From positions 21,297 to 85,296 of the forward strand of contig NZ_VTAW01000018.1 of NCBI RefSeq assembly GCF_008245225.1: DNA of 64,000 nucleotides, read 5' to 3'. Shown in pieces: positions 34,486-43,366 of this stretch. Each line of letters begins with the position of its first letter. Positions within the stretch are counted from its first letter, which is position 1. The position numbers were made by a program, and so were the translations under genes. The notes beneath the pieces are model-generated. The model was not told the origin of the DNA. It did no database searches and was given only the letters and a program-made list of their open reading frames with translations. Origin of the DNA: Natrialba swarupiae. GTDB lineage: Archaea; Halobacteriota; Halobacteria; Halobacteriales; Natrialbaceae.

Positions 34486-35658
34486 ATGGAGTACGTCCAG
34501 GAGCGAATCGCGACGCTCCACGACCTGAATGAGGGCCGACGCTCCCCCGACGCGTCCGGCGACCTCGAGCGGGCGGTCGACGAGACGGTCGTCGTCGTTC
34601 CGATGACCGGCCGGGAGTGTGAGAGTCCTGCGGCCGATCGCGTGCTCTCGGAACTCGAGTCGCTCGACCCGGCTGCCGTTTTCGTTCCCGTGCGCGCGCC
34701 ATCGGAGCGCATCGGGACGTTTCGCCAGTGGCTCGAGTCGTTCTCGGTGCCAATACAGTTACTCTGGTGTAACTCGCCCGCCGTCGAAACGCTCCTCGCG
34801 GAGGCCGGGCTGTCGGGCGCGTTCGGCAAGGGACTCGACGTCTGGCTCGCACTGGGGCCGGCGGCCGACCGCGGCGAGTTCGTCGTCGTTCACGACGCCG
34901 ACGCGCGGAGCTACGAGGCAGATCACGTGCGACGGCTCCTCGCGCCGCTGTCGTTCGGATTCGAGTTCTCGAAGGGGTACTACGCCCGCGTCGAGGACGG
35001 TCAGCTGTACGGGCGTCTCTTTCGGCTGTTCTACGAACCGCTGATCGCCGCCGTTGGAGCCGAACACGACGACCCGATCGTCGACTATCTCGGCGCGTTC
35101 CGGTACGCGTTGGCCGGAGAGTTCGCCGCCAGCGCGTCGCTGGCTCGCCACCTCCGCGCGCCACGAGCCTGGGGGCTCGAGGTCGGCACGCTCGGCGATG
35201 CGTTCGATCACGCTGGCTTTTCGGGGACCGCGCAGGTCGACCTCGGCCGGCACGTTCACGACCACCGCGCGGTCGACGGCGAGACGGGACTCGAGGGAAT
35301 GAGCCGCGAGGTCGCCGCCGAACTGCTGCGAGTCCTCGAGGAACGCGGTGTCGGCCTGGAGTACGAGACCCTGGCCGAGCGATGTCGCCTCGCGGGCGAG
35401 CGGCTGATCGACGGATATCGGGCGGATGCGGCGTTCAACGGCCTCGAGTACGACGTTGCGGACGAACGCGATCAACTCGCTCGCTACACCGAGTCGATCG
35501 ACGAACCGGGCCCCGATCGGCGGCTCCCCCGGTGGGTGGACGCGCCACTGGAACCGGAGGCGGTGCTCGCGGCTTCGCGGCCGTGGCTCGAGGGGCGGGT
35601 CGGATCGTCGGCCGGGGATTCATCGCGACGACCGACACAGAAGAGCGACTCGCGGTAA
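34486..35658 (+). CDS. gpgS: Glucosyl-3-phosphoglycerate synthase-like glycosyltransferase
   Basis: This 390-residue GT81-type enzyme should transfer a sugar from a nucleotide-sugar to 3-phosphoglycerate, the first step to glucosylglycerate. Visible motifs: FVVVHDADARSYEADHVRRL (metal-binding DAD), GFEFSKGYYARVEDGQLYGR, YLGAFRYALAGEFAASASLA and RAWGLEVGTLGDAF, with QVDLGRHVHDHRAVDG. The leaderless start at 34486 follows GTTTTATC by about 29 bases. No gpgP-type phosphatase gene is adjacent. A mannosyl donor is possible. Confidence 0.85.
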   Translation: MEYVQERIATLHDLNEGRRSPDASGDLERAVDETVVVVPMTGRECESPAADRVLSELESLDPAAVFVPVRAPSERIGTFRQWLESFSVPIQLLWCNSPAVETLLAEAGLSGAFGKGLDVWLALGPAADRGEFVVVHDADARSYEADHVRRLLAPLSFGFEFSKGYYARVEDGQLYGRLFRLFYEPLIAAVGAEHDDPIVDYLGAFRYALAGEFAASASLARHLRAPRAWGLEVGTLGDAFDHAGFSGTAQVDLGRHVHDHRAVDGETGLEGMSREVAAELLRVLEERGVGLEYETLAERCRLAGERLIDGYRADAAFNGLEYDVADERDQLARYTESIDEPGPDRRLPRWVDAPLEPEAVLAASRPWLEGRVGSSAGDSSRRPTQKSDSR

Positions 35659-35712
35659 CGGGTGTGCCCGACGCTATCAATCTTTATCAGCGCACCACTC
35701 GTTGGGAGCGGT

Positions 35713-36186
35713 ATGAACGCGACCGCCGACGAACTGGCCGGCGTGGTCGATCTCTTCGGCGGACTCACTCGAGCGGAACTCGAGCGTGCGCTCTCGGAAG
35801 CGGCCTACCGTGCGGACGGCCGATCGGTCGACGACGCCGCGCTCTCGGCGGCGATCACCGATGCACTCGACTCGTTCGCGCTCGTTCGCTACGAGCGCTC
35901 GGACGATCCGTCGCCGCTTCTCGTCGCCGGCCCGACCGCGTTCCCGTCGGTTCCCGACCACGCCGAGGACGTTCCACACATCCTCGGGATCGATCGGCGC
36001 GACCTCGACCGAAAGGCACTCGGCGAATCGACGTCCGAGCGGTTCGTCGAGGCAGTCGACGACGCGATCGAACGCGGCGACCAGGATCGACTCGAGGAGC
36101 TGATCGACGTCAGTTACGACCTCGAGGCGTGGGCGCCCGTGGACCTGGCGACGGAGCGAAACCGACTGACGGAGGCACTCGACTGA
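35713..36186 (+). CDS. DUF7109-like acidic protein, upstream partner of a Nudix gene
   Basis: This 157-residue haloarchaeal protein starts MNATADELAGVVDLFGGLTR, with an N-terminal helical, possibly DNA-binding-like segment (AELERALSEAAYRADGRSVD) and a conserved HILGIDRRDLDRKALG. No catalytic motif is seen. A CTTTATC box lies about 28 bases upstream of the start. The Nudix gene begins two bases after its stop, so the two are co-transcribed. Confidence 0.75.
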   Translation: MNATADELAGVVDLFGGLTRAELERALSEAAYRADGRSVDDAALSAAITDALDSFALVRYERSDDPSPLLVAGPTAFPSVPDHAEDVPHILGIDRRDLDRKALGESTSERFVEAVDDAIERGDQDRLEELIDVSYDLEAWAPVDLATERNRLTEALD

Positions 36187-36187
36187 G

Positions 36188-36775
36188 ATGAGCCGTTTCG
36201 ATCTCGACCCTGTCGCGGCGCACACCCCCGTCGAGATAGACGATCAGCCGTACGACGCGGCCGTTCTCGCGCCGGTCGTCGATCGAAACGACGAGGACCA
36301 CCTCCTATTTACGCGCCGGGCCGATCATCTCGGCGAACATCCGGGACAGATGAGCTTTCCGGGTGGCGGCGCGGAGCCGATCGACGACTCCCTCCTCGAG
36401 ACGGCGCTCAGGGAGTCCGCCGAAGAGATCGGCCTCGGGTCCGAGGAGGCCGACATGATCGGCCAGCTCGACGACATTCGGACGATCACGGAGTACGCCG
36501 TCACGCCGTTCGTCGGACGGATCCCCGACCGGGAGTATCAACGCGACGGCAACGAAGTCGCCGAGATCGTCGTTCTTCCCCTTGCGGGGTTTCTCGACTC
36601 AGCGAACTACGAGTACGAACGGCGCGACCATCCCTACTACGGCGAAATGGTCGTTCACTACTTCCACGTCGACGGCTACACCGTCTGGGGTGCGACCGGC
36701 CGCATCCTCGTCCAGTTGCTCGAGCTCGCAACGGGGTTCGAAGCGCCCGAGCGCGTGGATCGTTCGCAGGTCTGA
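36188..36775 (+). CDS. Nudix hydrolase, CoA pyrophosphatase type
   Basis: This 195-residue protein carries a complete Nudix box (GGGAEPIDDSLLETALRESA, then EEIGL), preceded by LGEHPGQMSFPGG, the UPF0035 pattern that marks CoA pyrophosphatases. It should cleave CoA or a related dinucleotide to phosphopantetheine and ADP. It is the second gene of a tight pair with the DUF7109-like gene. Confidence 0.92.
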   Translation: MSRFDLDPVAAHTPVEIDDQPYDAAVLAPVVDRNDEDHLLFTRRADHLGEHPGQMSFPGGGAEPIDDSLLETALRESAEEIGLGSEEADMIGQLDDIRTITEYAVTPFVGRIPDREYQRDGNEVAEIVVLPLAGFLDSANYEYERRDHPYYGEMVVHYFHVDGYTVWGATGRILVQLLELATGFEAPERVDRSQV

Positions 36776-36953
36776 TGGGGTGGTTCGGCAAGTCTGAGCC
36801 GGCACGTCCGGCCGGTGGCTGCTGGAACGGACCACCCAGAAGTAAGTATGATCCGAACGCAGATGGCACTATGATATCGACACGAAGTCGCGTAACGAAC
36901 TCCCGAAGTATCCGAACGCGACGGCTATCTGGCGTCTCGTCGCCTGGTCTACG

Positions 36954-38141
36954 ATGACCGAAAGCGAGGACCTCGAGGCGGAACTCGCGGTCGGCACCGA
37001 CGCGTTCACCGACCGCGGTGCGGGCTCGAGCGTTGCGGTCGTGGGTGCAGGCGCAGTCGGCGCGACAGCCGCGTACGAACTGGCACGCGAGGGAGCGGAT
37101 GTGACCCTGTACGATCGAGGAACGGTCGCGAGCGGAGCGAGCGGCCGGGCCGCGGGAATCTGCTACGACGCGTTCGCCGACCCACTCGACGCCGATCTCG
37201 CCGGTGAATCGATCGAGCGATTCAGAGCCCTCTCGGGCGAGGACACGTTCCCGTTCGTCGAGTGTCCGTACGTCTGGCTCGCACGCGAGGGCGACGACGA
37301 GCGCGTCGATGCCGTTCGAGCGGGCGTCGAGCGGATGCAAGAACACGGTATCGTCGCGCTCCAGGCGGATGGCGACGCGCTCGCCGACCGATTTCCGTCG
37401 CTTCGGACCGACGACATCGCGGTCGCAGGAATCGCCGGCGCAGCCGGCTACACCGATCCGGCCAGATACACAGCGTGTCTCGCGGCGGCTGCCAGCGGCG
37501 CAGGGGCAACCATCGAGACGGAGACGCCGGTCGCGATTCGATCGGACCCCGCACGGATCGTCGTCGACGGCGAGGAACGCGAGTTCGACGCCGTACTCGT
37601 TGCAGCGGGTGGCCACACGAAACGCGTGCTCGCGGACGCGGGGATTTCGATCGCGATGAAGCCGTACCGAGTGCAGGCACTCGTCGCCGACGCCGACCTC
37701 GCGGAGCCGATGTGTTACGACGCCACCGGCGACTTCTACGTTCGCCCCCACGCGGAGGGGATCCTCGCCGGCAACGGGACCGAGGAACGCGAGGCCGATC
37801 CGGACGGCTACGACCGCGACGCGGACTCGACGTTTTCGACCGACCTGATAGAGCGGGTCTCCCACCGGTTTCCCGCCGGCTCGTTCGACCTCGAGCGAGC
37901 CTGGGCCGGACTCTGTACGGCGACGCCGGACCGGGATCCGCTGGTCGGTAAACTCGAGTCGAACCTGTACGTCGCGACCGGGTTCCAGGGGGAGGGAATC
38001 ATGCGCGCACCGGCGATCGGCGCGCGGATCGCCGAAGAGCTACTCGGCGGGGACGGGATCGACGCCTACGACCCGACCCGGTTCGACGGCGACGAGGCGT
38101 TCGACGTCACGGAGGGGATGACGTTTACGTTCGAGGAGTGA
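36954..38141 (+). CDS. FAD-dependent amino-acid oxidase/dehydrogenase (DAO family)
   Basis: This 395-residue flavoprotein has an FAD-binding N-terminus (SVAVVGAGAVGATAAYELAR, then ERGTVASGASGRAAG-like) and a DAO-fold middle (AGAAGYTDPARYTACLAAAA, then DAVLVAAGGHTKRVL). The C-terminal FAD contact is LYVATGFQGEGIMRAPAIGA. It is similar to glycine/sarcosine oxidases and D-amino-acid dehydrogenases. Substrate unknown. The first 25 residues are an acidic extension. A small hairpin-rich spacer precedes it. Confidence 0.88.
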   Translation: MTESEDLEAELAVGTDAFTDRGAGSSVAVVGAGAVGATAAYELAREGADVTLYDRGTVASGASGRAAGICYDAFADPLDADLAGESIERFRALSGEDTFPFVECPYVWLAREGDDERVDAVRAGVERMQEHGIVALQADGDALADRFPSLRTDDIAVAGIAGAAGYTDPARYTACLAAAASGAGATIETETPVAIRSDPARIVVDGEEREFDAVLVAAGGHTKRVLADAGISIAMKPYRVQALVADADLAEPMCYDATGDFYVRPHAEGILAGNGTEEREADPDGYDRDADSTFSTDLIERVSHRFPAGSFDLERAWAGLCTATPDRDPLVGKLESNLYVATGFQGEGIMRAPAIGARIAEELLGGDGIDAYDPTRFDGDEAFDVTEGMTFTFEE

Positions 38142-38215
38142 CGAGCGTCCACACGGTTGGAGCGCTGTCCCGATTTTCCGGGAGGTCAGAATGGAGCGCG
38201 GTCGTCCAGGATGGG

Positions 38216-38254
38216 GCGCGGTTTACCGGAACTGACTGACAGTAAACCGTCTCA
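38216..38254. repeat. Short form of the gene-end element (copy 8)
   Basis: CGGTTTAC and GTAAACCG form an eight-pair stem around CGGAACTGACTGACA. On the minus strand it opens with the Hsp20 stop codon, TGAGACGGTTTACTGTCA. The inner covarying stem is missing. Confidence 0.7.
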
Positions 38255-38740
38255 GTCGTCGACGGCGACGCCGTCGCCGGCGGAACCGGACGACTCCGCA
38301 GCTTCGGGGGCGTTCGGTCCGTCGACGCTACCGGATTCGTCAGTTTCGCCGGACTCGACACGGGGGGCACCTTTCGGAATTTCGATGCGGATCGTGCCGT
38401 TCTCCGAGAGGGTCGCGGTTCCGGCGTCCGGCTCGACGACCGCATCCGACGGCAGTTCGGCTTCTCCGTCTAACGTCATCCCGCGACCGGGAAACCGCAT
38501 ACGATACCCCTCGCGGAACTCGCGAAATCGGTCGATACGAACTCTGACGTTTCCGTCGTGGTATCGCACCTGTACGTCGTCGGGTTCGGTATCGGGGGCA
38601 TCGAAGACGACGAGATACGACGAGTCGGCCTCGAGAACGTCGACGGGGAGCGAGCGATAGTTCTGGACGTGGCCGTTCGCACGTCCGATCTGTCGATACA
38701 GACTGTCGCCGACCGCAGAACCGAACTCCTCGAGGGTCAT
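38252..38740 (-). CDS. Hsp20/alpha-crystallin small heat-shock protein
   Basis: This 162-residue chaperone has an alpha-crystallin domain from about residue 28 to 122 (LPVDVLEADSSYLVVFDAPD, VQVRYHDGNVRVRIDRFREF, ATLSENGTIRIEIPKG with the IxI-like end). A Gly/Ser/Glu-rich tail follows. It should hold unfolding proteins in soluble oligomers. Its ATG overlaps the TGA of a possible 37-codon upstream frame, which may form an operon with it. Confidence 0.9.
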   Translation of the reverse strand: MTLEEFGSAVGDSLYRQIGRANGHVQNYRSLPVDVLEADSSYLVVFDAPDTEPDDVQVRYHDGNVRVRIDRFREFREGYRMRFPGRGMTLDGEAELPSDAVVEPDAGTATLSENGTIRIEIPKGAPRVESGETDESGSVDGPNAPEAAESSGSAGDGVAVDD

Positions 38741-38850
38741 ACACGCTCACCTCGAGAGCGGGCGGCGGTCGTCGCTGTGGCGTCGGGAGCGAGGATGTGG
38801 GCGGAGCCGGGGGACATACTCGAGAATCCCTCTACGGTCTGTAGCTTCAT
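38737..38850 (-). CDS. Possible 37-residue leader protein upstream of hsp20
   Basis: The frame starts MKLQTVEGFSSMSPGSAHIL and ends ATTAARSRGERV, its TGA overlapping the hsp20 ATG (ATGA). A TTAATTT box lies about 25 bases upstream of its ATG, the usual leaderless spacing, while hsp20 itself has no box at that distance. It could be a real small protein or simply a translated leader. No family is recognised. Confidence 0.4.
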   Translation of the reverse strand: MKLQTVEGFSSMSPGSAHILAPDATATTAARSRGERV

Positions 38851-38922
38851 ATTGGTTTTGATGTGGGGAAATTAACGTCTGACGAACCGGCGGGTCGGCT
38901 GGCTCCAACCCGCAACATCGTG

Positions 38923-39081
38923 TTACAGTTTGACCGGTTCTAGAGAATCGGTTTCACCACAGACCGGACACGAAAGCGCCGCAACCTCGAAGTCGTCGGG
39001 AACGTCGTAGGTGTAGTGGTTTTCGAACAGGTCCAAAAAACAGTCGTCGTCCGTACAGCGGATCTCCTCGGTCGGTGGCAT
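38923..39081 (-). CDS. Small zinc-finger protein (DUF7559-like)
   Basis: This 52-residue protein starts MPPTEEIRCTDDDCFLDLFE, continues ENHYTYDVPDD and ends with a CPVCG knuckle (ALSCPVCGETDSLEPV). Four Cys (residues 9, 14, 38 and 41) could bind one zinc. It matches a conserved haloarchaeal small-protein family. It is divergent from the radical SAM gene with 110 bases between the starts. Confidence 0.8.
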   Translation of the reverse strand: MPPTEEIRCTDDDCFLDLFENHYTYDVPDDFEVAALSCPVCGETDSLEPVKL

Positions 39082-39191
39082 ACCCGCTTCGAGGGCCTCC
39101 GGCTATATCAACGCTGGGAGAGCAGCGACGCATCCCCCGTCCGTTCCCCGATGTAGTCACCGTTTTACCGCTCGAGGCGCTACCTCGAGCC

Positions 39192-40955
39192 ATGACTGAC
39201 CCCGAAACGCTGTCGGTGACGATCGTCGACGGCTACGTCGACGAGCCCGCCCACTTCGGGGTGCCGCCGTACGTTTCGACGTACCCACGATACGCGGCGG
39301 GAGCGCTCGTGGACGCGGGCGTCCCACGTGAACAGATCACCTATCATACGATCGACGGCCTGCGGGACGAACAGCACCGGTGGCGCGACGTCGACGAGGC
39401 CGACCTGCTGGTCTATCTCGGCGGCATGACCGTTCCCGGCAACTACGTCGGGGGAACGCCGGCCGAACCGGACGAGGTTCGAAAACTCGCCTGGACGGCA
39501 AGCGGAACGAGCCTGATGGGTGGTCCAATCAAGTTCGGCGTCGGCGACGCCAACGAGGGGGCGACCGAGACCGAACGCCAGGATCTCGATTTCGACTTCG
39601 TCGCGAAAGGCGACGTCGAGGCCGCCGTCTACGATCTCGTCGAGAGCGGTCTCGAGGGGTTCAACAACCGAATGCGCGATATCGACGAGGTCTCGCGGTG
39701 GGCCCGGGAGGGCGCGTTCGTCGTCGAACAACACCCGAATCACCCCGACTACCTCATCGCCGAACTCGAGACCTCGCGGGGCTGTGCCTACCGGTGTTCG
39801 TTCTGTACCGAGCCGCTGTACGGCAACCCCGAGTTTCGGCCACCGCCGACGGTCGTCGGCGAGGTCGACGCGCTCTCGGATTTCGGCGTTCGACACTTCC
39901 GGATCGGCCGCCAGGCCGACATTCTGGCCTACGGCGGCGACGGCGAAGCGCCGAACCCCGACGCGCTCAGACAACTCTACAGCGGCATCCGCGAGGTCGC
40001 GCCGGATCTCGAGACGTTACACCTCGACAACGTGAACCCGATCACGGTCGTCGAGTGGCCCGAGAAGAGCCGCGAAGGGCTCCGGATCATCGCCGAACAC
40101 AACACGCCCGGCGATACGGCCGCGTTCGGTCTCGAGTCGGCCGATCCGGTGGTCCAGGAGGAGAACAACCTGAACGTCAGCGCCGAGGAGTGTTTCGAGG
40201 CCGTTCGGATCGTCAACGAAGAGGCGGGGTGGCGCCCGGGGGGGCCGAGGGACTCGAGGCCCGCCGACGGCGCGAGCGCGGCCCCCGAGGACGCGCCCGC
40301 CTTTGGCGACGAAGCGCCCCGCCGGCTCCCCAAGTTGCTTCCCGGAATCAACCTCCTGCACGGCCTCAAAGGCGAACGCGAGGAAACCTACGAGCGCAAC
40401 CTCGCGTTTCTGCGGCGAGTCTACGACGAGGGGTACATGCTCAGACGCGTCAACATCCGGCAGGTGATGTCGTTCGACGGGACCGAAATGTCCGAGACGG
40501 GTGCCGAGATCGCAAACGAACACAAGAAGCTGTTCAAACGCTACAAGCGCCAGGTTCGTGAGGAGATCGACAACCCCATGCTCGAGCGCGTCGCCCCGGC
40601 AGGGACCGTCCTCCCGGACGTTCACCTCGAGTACCATCAAGACGGGACGACGTTCGGCCGTCAACTGGGAACGTACCCGTTGCTCGTCGGCATTCCGGGC
40701 GAGTACGATCTCGGGCGAACGATCGACGTCGCTGTCGTCGATCACGGCTACCGATCCGTCACCGGCGTCCCCCATCCGCTCGATCTCAACGACGCCTCGA
40801 TCGACGAACTCACGGCGATCCCCGGTATCGGCGACCGGACGGCCGGCGACGTCGTCATCAACCGCCCCTACGAGTCGGTCACGGACGCCGATCTCGACCT
40901 CGAAGTCGATCTCTCGCGGTTCGCGACGGCTCGCGGGTCCGGGCGTGCCGACTGA
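39192..40955 (+). CDS. B12-type radical SAM protein with helix-hairpin-helix end
   Basis: This 587-residue protein has a cobalamin-binding-like N-terminal domain (about 1-150; TLSVTIVDGYVDEPAHFGVP, LLVYLGGMTVPGNYVGG) and a radical SAM core with the cluster motif SRGCAYRCSFCTEPLYGN (CxxxCxxC). A C-terminal helix-hairpin-helix follows (LNDASIDELTAIPGIGDRTA). A proline/glycine-rich insertion lies near residues 345-375. The architecture suggests modification of RNA or DNA, but the substrate is unknown. The leaderless start is supported by a GTTTTACC box about 30 bases upstream. The stop codon opens a half gene-end element. Confidence 0.85.
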   Translation: MTDPETLSVTIVDGYVDEPAHFGVPPYVSTYPRYAAGALVDAGVPREQITYHTIDGLRDEQHRWRDVDEADLLVYLGGMTVPGNYVGGTPAEPDEVRKLAWTASGTSLMGGPIKFGVGDANEGATETERQDLDFDFVAKGDVEAAVYDLVESGLEGFNNRMRDIDEVSRWAREGAFVVEQHPNHPDYLIAELETSRGCAYRCSFCTEPLYGNPEFRPPPTVVGEVDALSDFGVRHFRIGRQADILAYGGDGEAPNPDALRQLYSGIREVAPDLETLHLDNVNPITVVEWPEKSREGLRIIAEHNTPGDTAAFGLESADPVVQEENNLNVSAEECFEAVRIVNEEAGWRPGGPRDSRPADGASAAPEDAPAFGDEAPRRLPKLLPGINLLHGLKGEREETYERNLAFLRRVYDEGYMLRRVNIRQVMSFDGTEMSETGAEIANEHKKLFKRYKRQVREEIDNPMLERVAPAGTVLPDVHLEYHQDGTTFGRQLGTYPLLVGIPGEYDLGRTIDVAVVDHGYRSVTGVPHPLDLNDASIDELTAIPGIGDRTAGDVVINRPYESVTDADLDLEVDLSRFATARGSGRAD

Positions 40956-40980
40956 ACCGAACTGCTGTAATTTCGCTGTC
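40953..40980. repeat. Half copy of the gene-end element (copy 13)
   Basis: The stop codon of the radical SAM gene begins TGAACCGAACTGCTGTAATT, resembling the arm TGATACGGATTGCTGTAACG. No second arm is clear. Confidence 0.45.
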
Positions 40981-41100
40981 AGTGGCCGATCACAGCCCGA
41001 ACGACATCCCCATGGAACACCGGGTTCTCGGTTGCCGGCGCTCGAGCGGTCGGTAGTTCTATTATGGAGGGGGAACTGAGAAGCTACTGAGGGTCTACCT

Positions 41101-41508
41101 GTGGAAATATCTGAAAAACTCCTGTGTCTGTTCAGTACGGAGGTCACGGCCGAGGAGGATCGGTACGTTATCGAGGTACCACGTCAGGAAGTCGAAACTG
41201 GCGACATCGATCCGGGAGATGTCTACCGCGTTGCGCTCATCTCTCGAGCGGCGGACGGTGCCGACGAGGACTCGACGGCAACGAGCCCACCGAGTGCGCC
41301 GTCGGAGCCACAACCGCCGGTCGACATCGGGGAGACACGGTACGTCGAGATCGAAGACATCGGCAAGCAGGGGGACGGAATCGCCCGCGTCGAACGGGGA
41401 TACGTCATCATCGTCCCCGGTGCCGAAGTCGGTGAGCGTGTCAAGATCGAAGTCACCGAAGTCAAATCGAACTTCGCCGTGGGCGAGATCATCGAAGAGA
41501 CGTTTTAA
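41101..41508 (+). CDS. TRAM-domain RNA-binding protein
   Basis: This 135-residue protein has an N-terminal region typical of haloarchaeal TRAM proteins (MEISEKLLCLFSTEVT, DRYVIEVPRQEVETGDIDPG), then an acidic/proline linker. A TRAM beta-barrel follows from about residue 75 (YVEIEDIGKQGDGIARVERG, VIIVPGAEVGERVKIEV). TRAM proteins bind RNA and act as chaperones in archaea. The start is GTG at 41101, since the family begins there. Confidence 0.88.
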   Translation: MEISEKLLCLFSTEVTAEEDRYVIEVPRQEVETGDIDPGDVYRVALISRAADGADEDSTATSPPSAPSEPQPPVDIGETRYVEIEDIGKQGDGIARVERGYVIIVPGAEVGERVKIEVTEVKSNFAVGEIIEETF

Positions 41509-41618
41509 CACGATTTCGCGACGTTGTCACCAACGCCGACCGCGTGGCGACAACGTCGCCATTGTAGACGGGTGCGGGCTAGGGCCCCTCCCCACTCGTG
41601 TAACAACCCCGACCGATC

Positions 41619-42386
41619 CTACCGGCTCGGAATCGTCTCGCGGAACGTCTCGGGATCGTCGTGGAAACAGTCGCCGACGACGATCGCGTCCGCGCCGGCC
41701 TCGAGGATCTCGGTCGCCTTCTTGGCGCTGTCGATCCCACCGCCGTACAGAAGCGTCGTCTCCTCGAGGTATCGTGAGGCCGCCTCGACGTCCGCCGGTC
41801 CGCCGTAGGTTCCGGAGTACTCCACGTAGAAGATCGGAAAGCGGTAGAACGTCTCCGTCGCGAGTGCCGTGCCCGCAACCTGATCGGGGGTCCACGTCGA
41901 CTCGACGCCGGCGCGATCGGCCGCCGCGGACTCGAGGTTCTGGACGACGTACCCCTCGCCGAACAGCTTCGCGGCGAGTTCGGAGACCACGTCGACGCCT
42001 TTCGACGCGATGAGGTCGCCCACGACTGGCACACTCGAGCCGACGGTTTTCTCCGGTTTCCGGCCGATCTCCGTGAACAGATCGACGTGTTTGCCGACGA
42101 AGTGATCTCGATCGCCGTTGTAGACGGCGGGAACCGCGAGCGCGTCGACGGCGTCGATCGTCTCTCGGGAGACGTGTGAAGAACCGTTGGGCTCCTGGCA
42201 GACCGGTACCGACGGCAGGTGTTCGTCGATCGCCCGGATCGCCTCGAGCGTGTTCGTCTCGGTGACCCCGTCGGAACCGCCGACGAGTATTAGGTCGGTT
42301 CCCTCGAGCACTTCGAGGTCGGACGGAAGCTCCTTGGCGGGATCGACCTTCGTGACGTGTGTGATCGGATCCCAGTCGATAGTCAT
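41619..42386 (-). CDS. Geranylgeranylglyceryl phosphate synthase
   Basis: This 255-residue TIM-barrel enzyme of the GGGPS/PcrB family makes the first ether bond of archaeal membrane lipids from glycerol-1-phosphate and geranylgeranyl diphosphate. Motifs: THVTKVDPAKELPSD, LILVGGSDGVTETNTLEA, PVCQEPNGSSHVS, FYVEYSGTYGGP and LLYGGGIDSAKKATEILEAG, then ADAIVVGD. Full length for group I enzymes. Confidence 0.93.
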   Translation of the reverse strand: MTIDWDPITHVTKVDPAKELPSDLEVLEGTDLILVGGSDGVTETNTLEAIRAIDEHLPSVPVCQEPNGSSHVSRETIDAVDALAVPAVYNGDRDHFVGKHVDLFTEIGRKPEKTVGSSVPVVGDLIASKGVDVVSELAAKLFGEGYVVQNLESAAADRAGVESTWTPDQVAGTALATETFYRFPIFYVEYSGTYGGPADVEAASRYLEETTLLYGGGIDSAKKATEILEAGADAIVVGDCFHDDPETFRETIPSR

Positions 42387-42473
42387 GGTCGACGTTCGAA
42401 GAGCCGACTCAATTTCCTATCGGTCCGACGCCGGTGGTCGGTTCTGTTCGCGGATCCAGTCGGGGTCGACGAC

Positions 42474-42559
42474 TCATACGGTTTACTGTAAGTCATTTCC
42501 GGCGCAACCGCGACCCGTCCGGCGGTTGCGCCGGTAAATCGTTACAGTAATCCGTATCA
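42474..42559. repeat. Palindromic gene-end element, copy 10 (best preserved)
   Basis: The outer arms are CATACGGTTTACTGTAAG and, on the minus strand from the stop of the Cys-cluster gene, TGATACGGATTACTGTAAC. The inner stem CCGGCGCAACC / GGTTGCGCCGG encloses GCGACCCGTCCGGC. Compared with copy 4, both sides of the inner stem have changed together. Confidence 0.9.
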
Positions 42560-43366
42560 CCGCTCAAGGGGCGTTCCGTCGAGCCGTTTCGCCCCCTCGG
42601 AGTCGTGGACGACGATCTCGCCCGGGCTGGGATCGGCGGGTTCGTAGGCGTCCCGGACGGCGATCGCCTCCTCGCGTTCGCGGACCGCCCGCTCTTTCAA
42701 TGCGCGAGCGAGGTCCTCGGCGTCCGCGCGCGGAATCTCGGTCCCCAACCCTTCACACTCGTGGGCGCGGACCACTCCCTCCCCGTCGACGGTCTCGCCC
42801 ATCGGCTGGCTCGTGCCGGTGGCCCCTCCGTCGGGCGAGTCCGAGGGCTCCTCAGTCGCAGCGTTCGTGAGGTCGACGCTGAACGGATACGTTCGACAGA
42901 TCAGCGGCCGATCGTCGTGGACGGTACAGCTCCCGACGCCGGCGTCGTCCTCCTCGTAGAACGTGCAGTCTCCACAGCCGTCGGTCCGAAGCGCCCACTC
43001 GAACGTCTCGCCATCGAGGCCGTCATCGCCCTTCGAGAGCCCGTACGGCATCGGTCGGGCGACCTCTCGCCACTCGCGGGCGCCACTCGAGTCGGCGTCG
43101 TCATTGGCGGCGGTCGCGTTCGTCTCTTCGCCGCCGCGGTCTGCAAGCGTCGACTTCGCGACGCCGCCGTCGGCCGGGGACTGGCCGTGGTCGACGAGAA
43201 CGCGAACCTCGTCGGGGAACACCGTTGCAGTGTGTTCGTCCTCGCCGTGGCCCGTACAGCAGGCACCACAGCGGGTACACTCGAACCCGATGGACTCGAT
43301 TGCGTCCGCGAGCTCGGCAACCGAGAGCGAGCGGGCATCTGCCAGTTCGGCCTCGAGCGATCGCAC
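42557..43366 (-). CDS. YkgJ-type cysteine-cluster protein
   Basis: This 269-residue protein has a probable Fe-S or zinc cluster: IGFECTRCGACCTGHGED (CxxCGxCC), TDGCGDCTFYEED and SCTVHDDRPLICRTYPFSVD. Acidic insertions separate the motifs. Proteins of this family (YkgJ/UPF0153) are putative metal-cluster proteins of unknown role. The start is taken as GTG at 43366 because a CTTTTGCG box lies about 27 bases upstream and the conserved N-terminus begins there. The stop lies in element copy 10. Confidence 0.85.
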   Translation of the reverse strand: MRSLEAELADARSLSVAELADAIESIGFECTRCGACCTGHGEDEHTATVFPDEVRVLVDHGQSPADGGVAKSTLADRGGEETNATAANDDADSSGAREWREVARPMPYGLSKGDDGLDGETFEWALRTDGCGDCTFYEEDDAGVGSCTVHDDRPLICRTYPFSVDLTNAATEEPSDSPDGGATGTSQPMGETVDGEGVVRAHECEGLGTEIPRADAEDLARALKERAVREREEAIAVRDAYEPADPSPGEIVVHDSEGAKRLDGTPLER

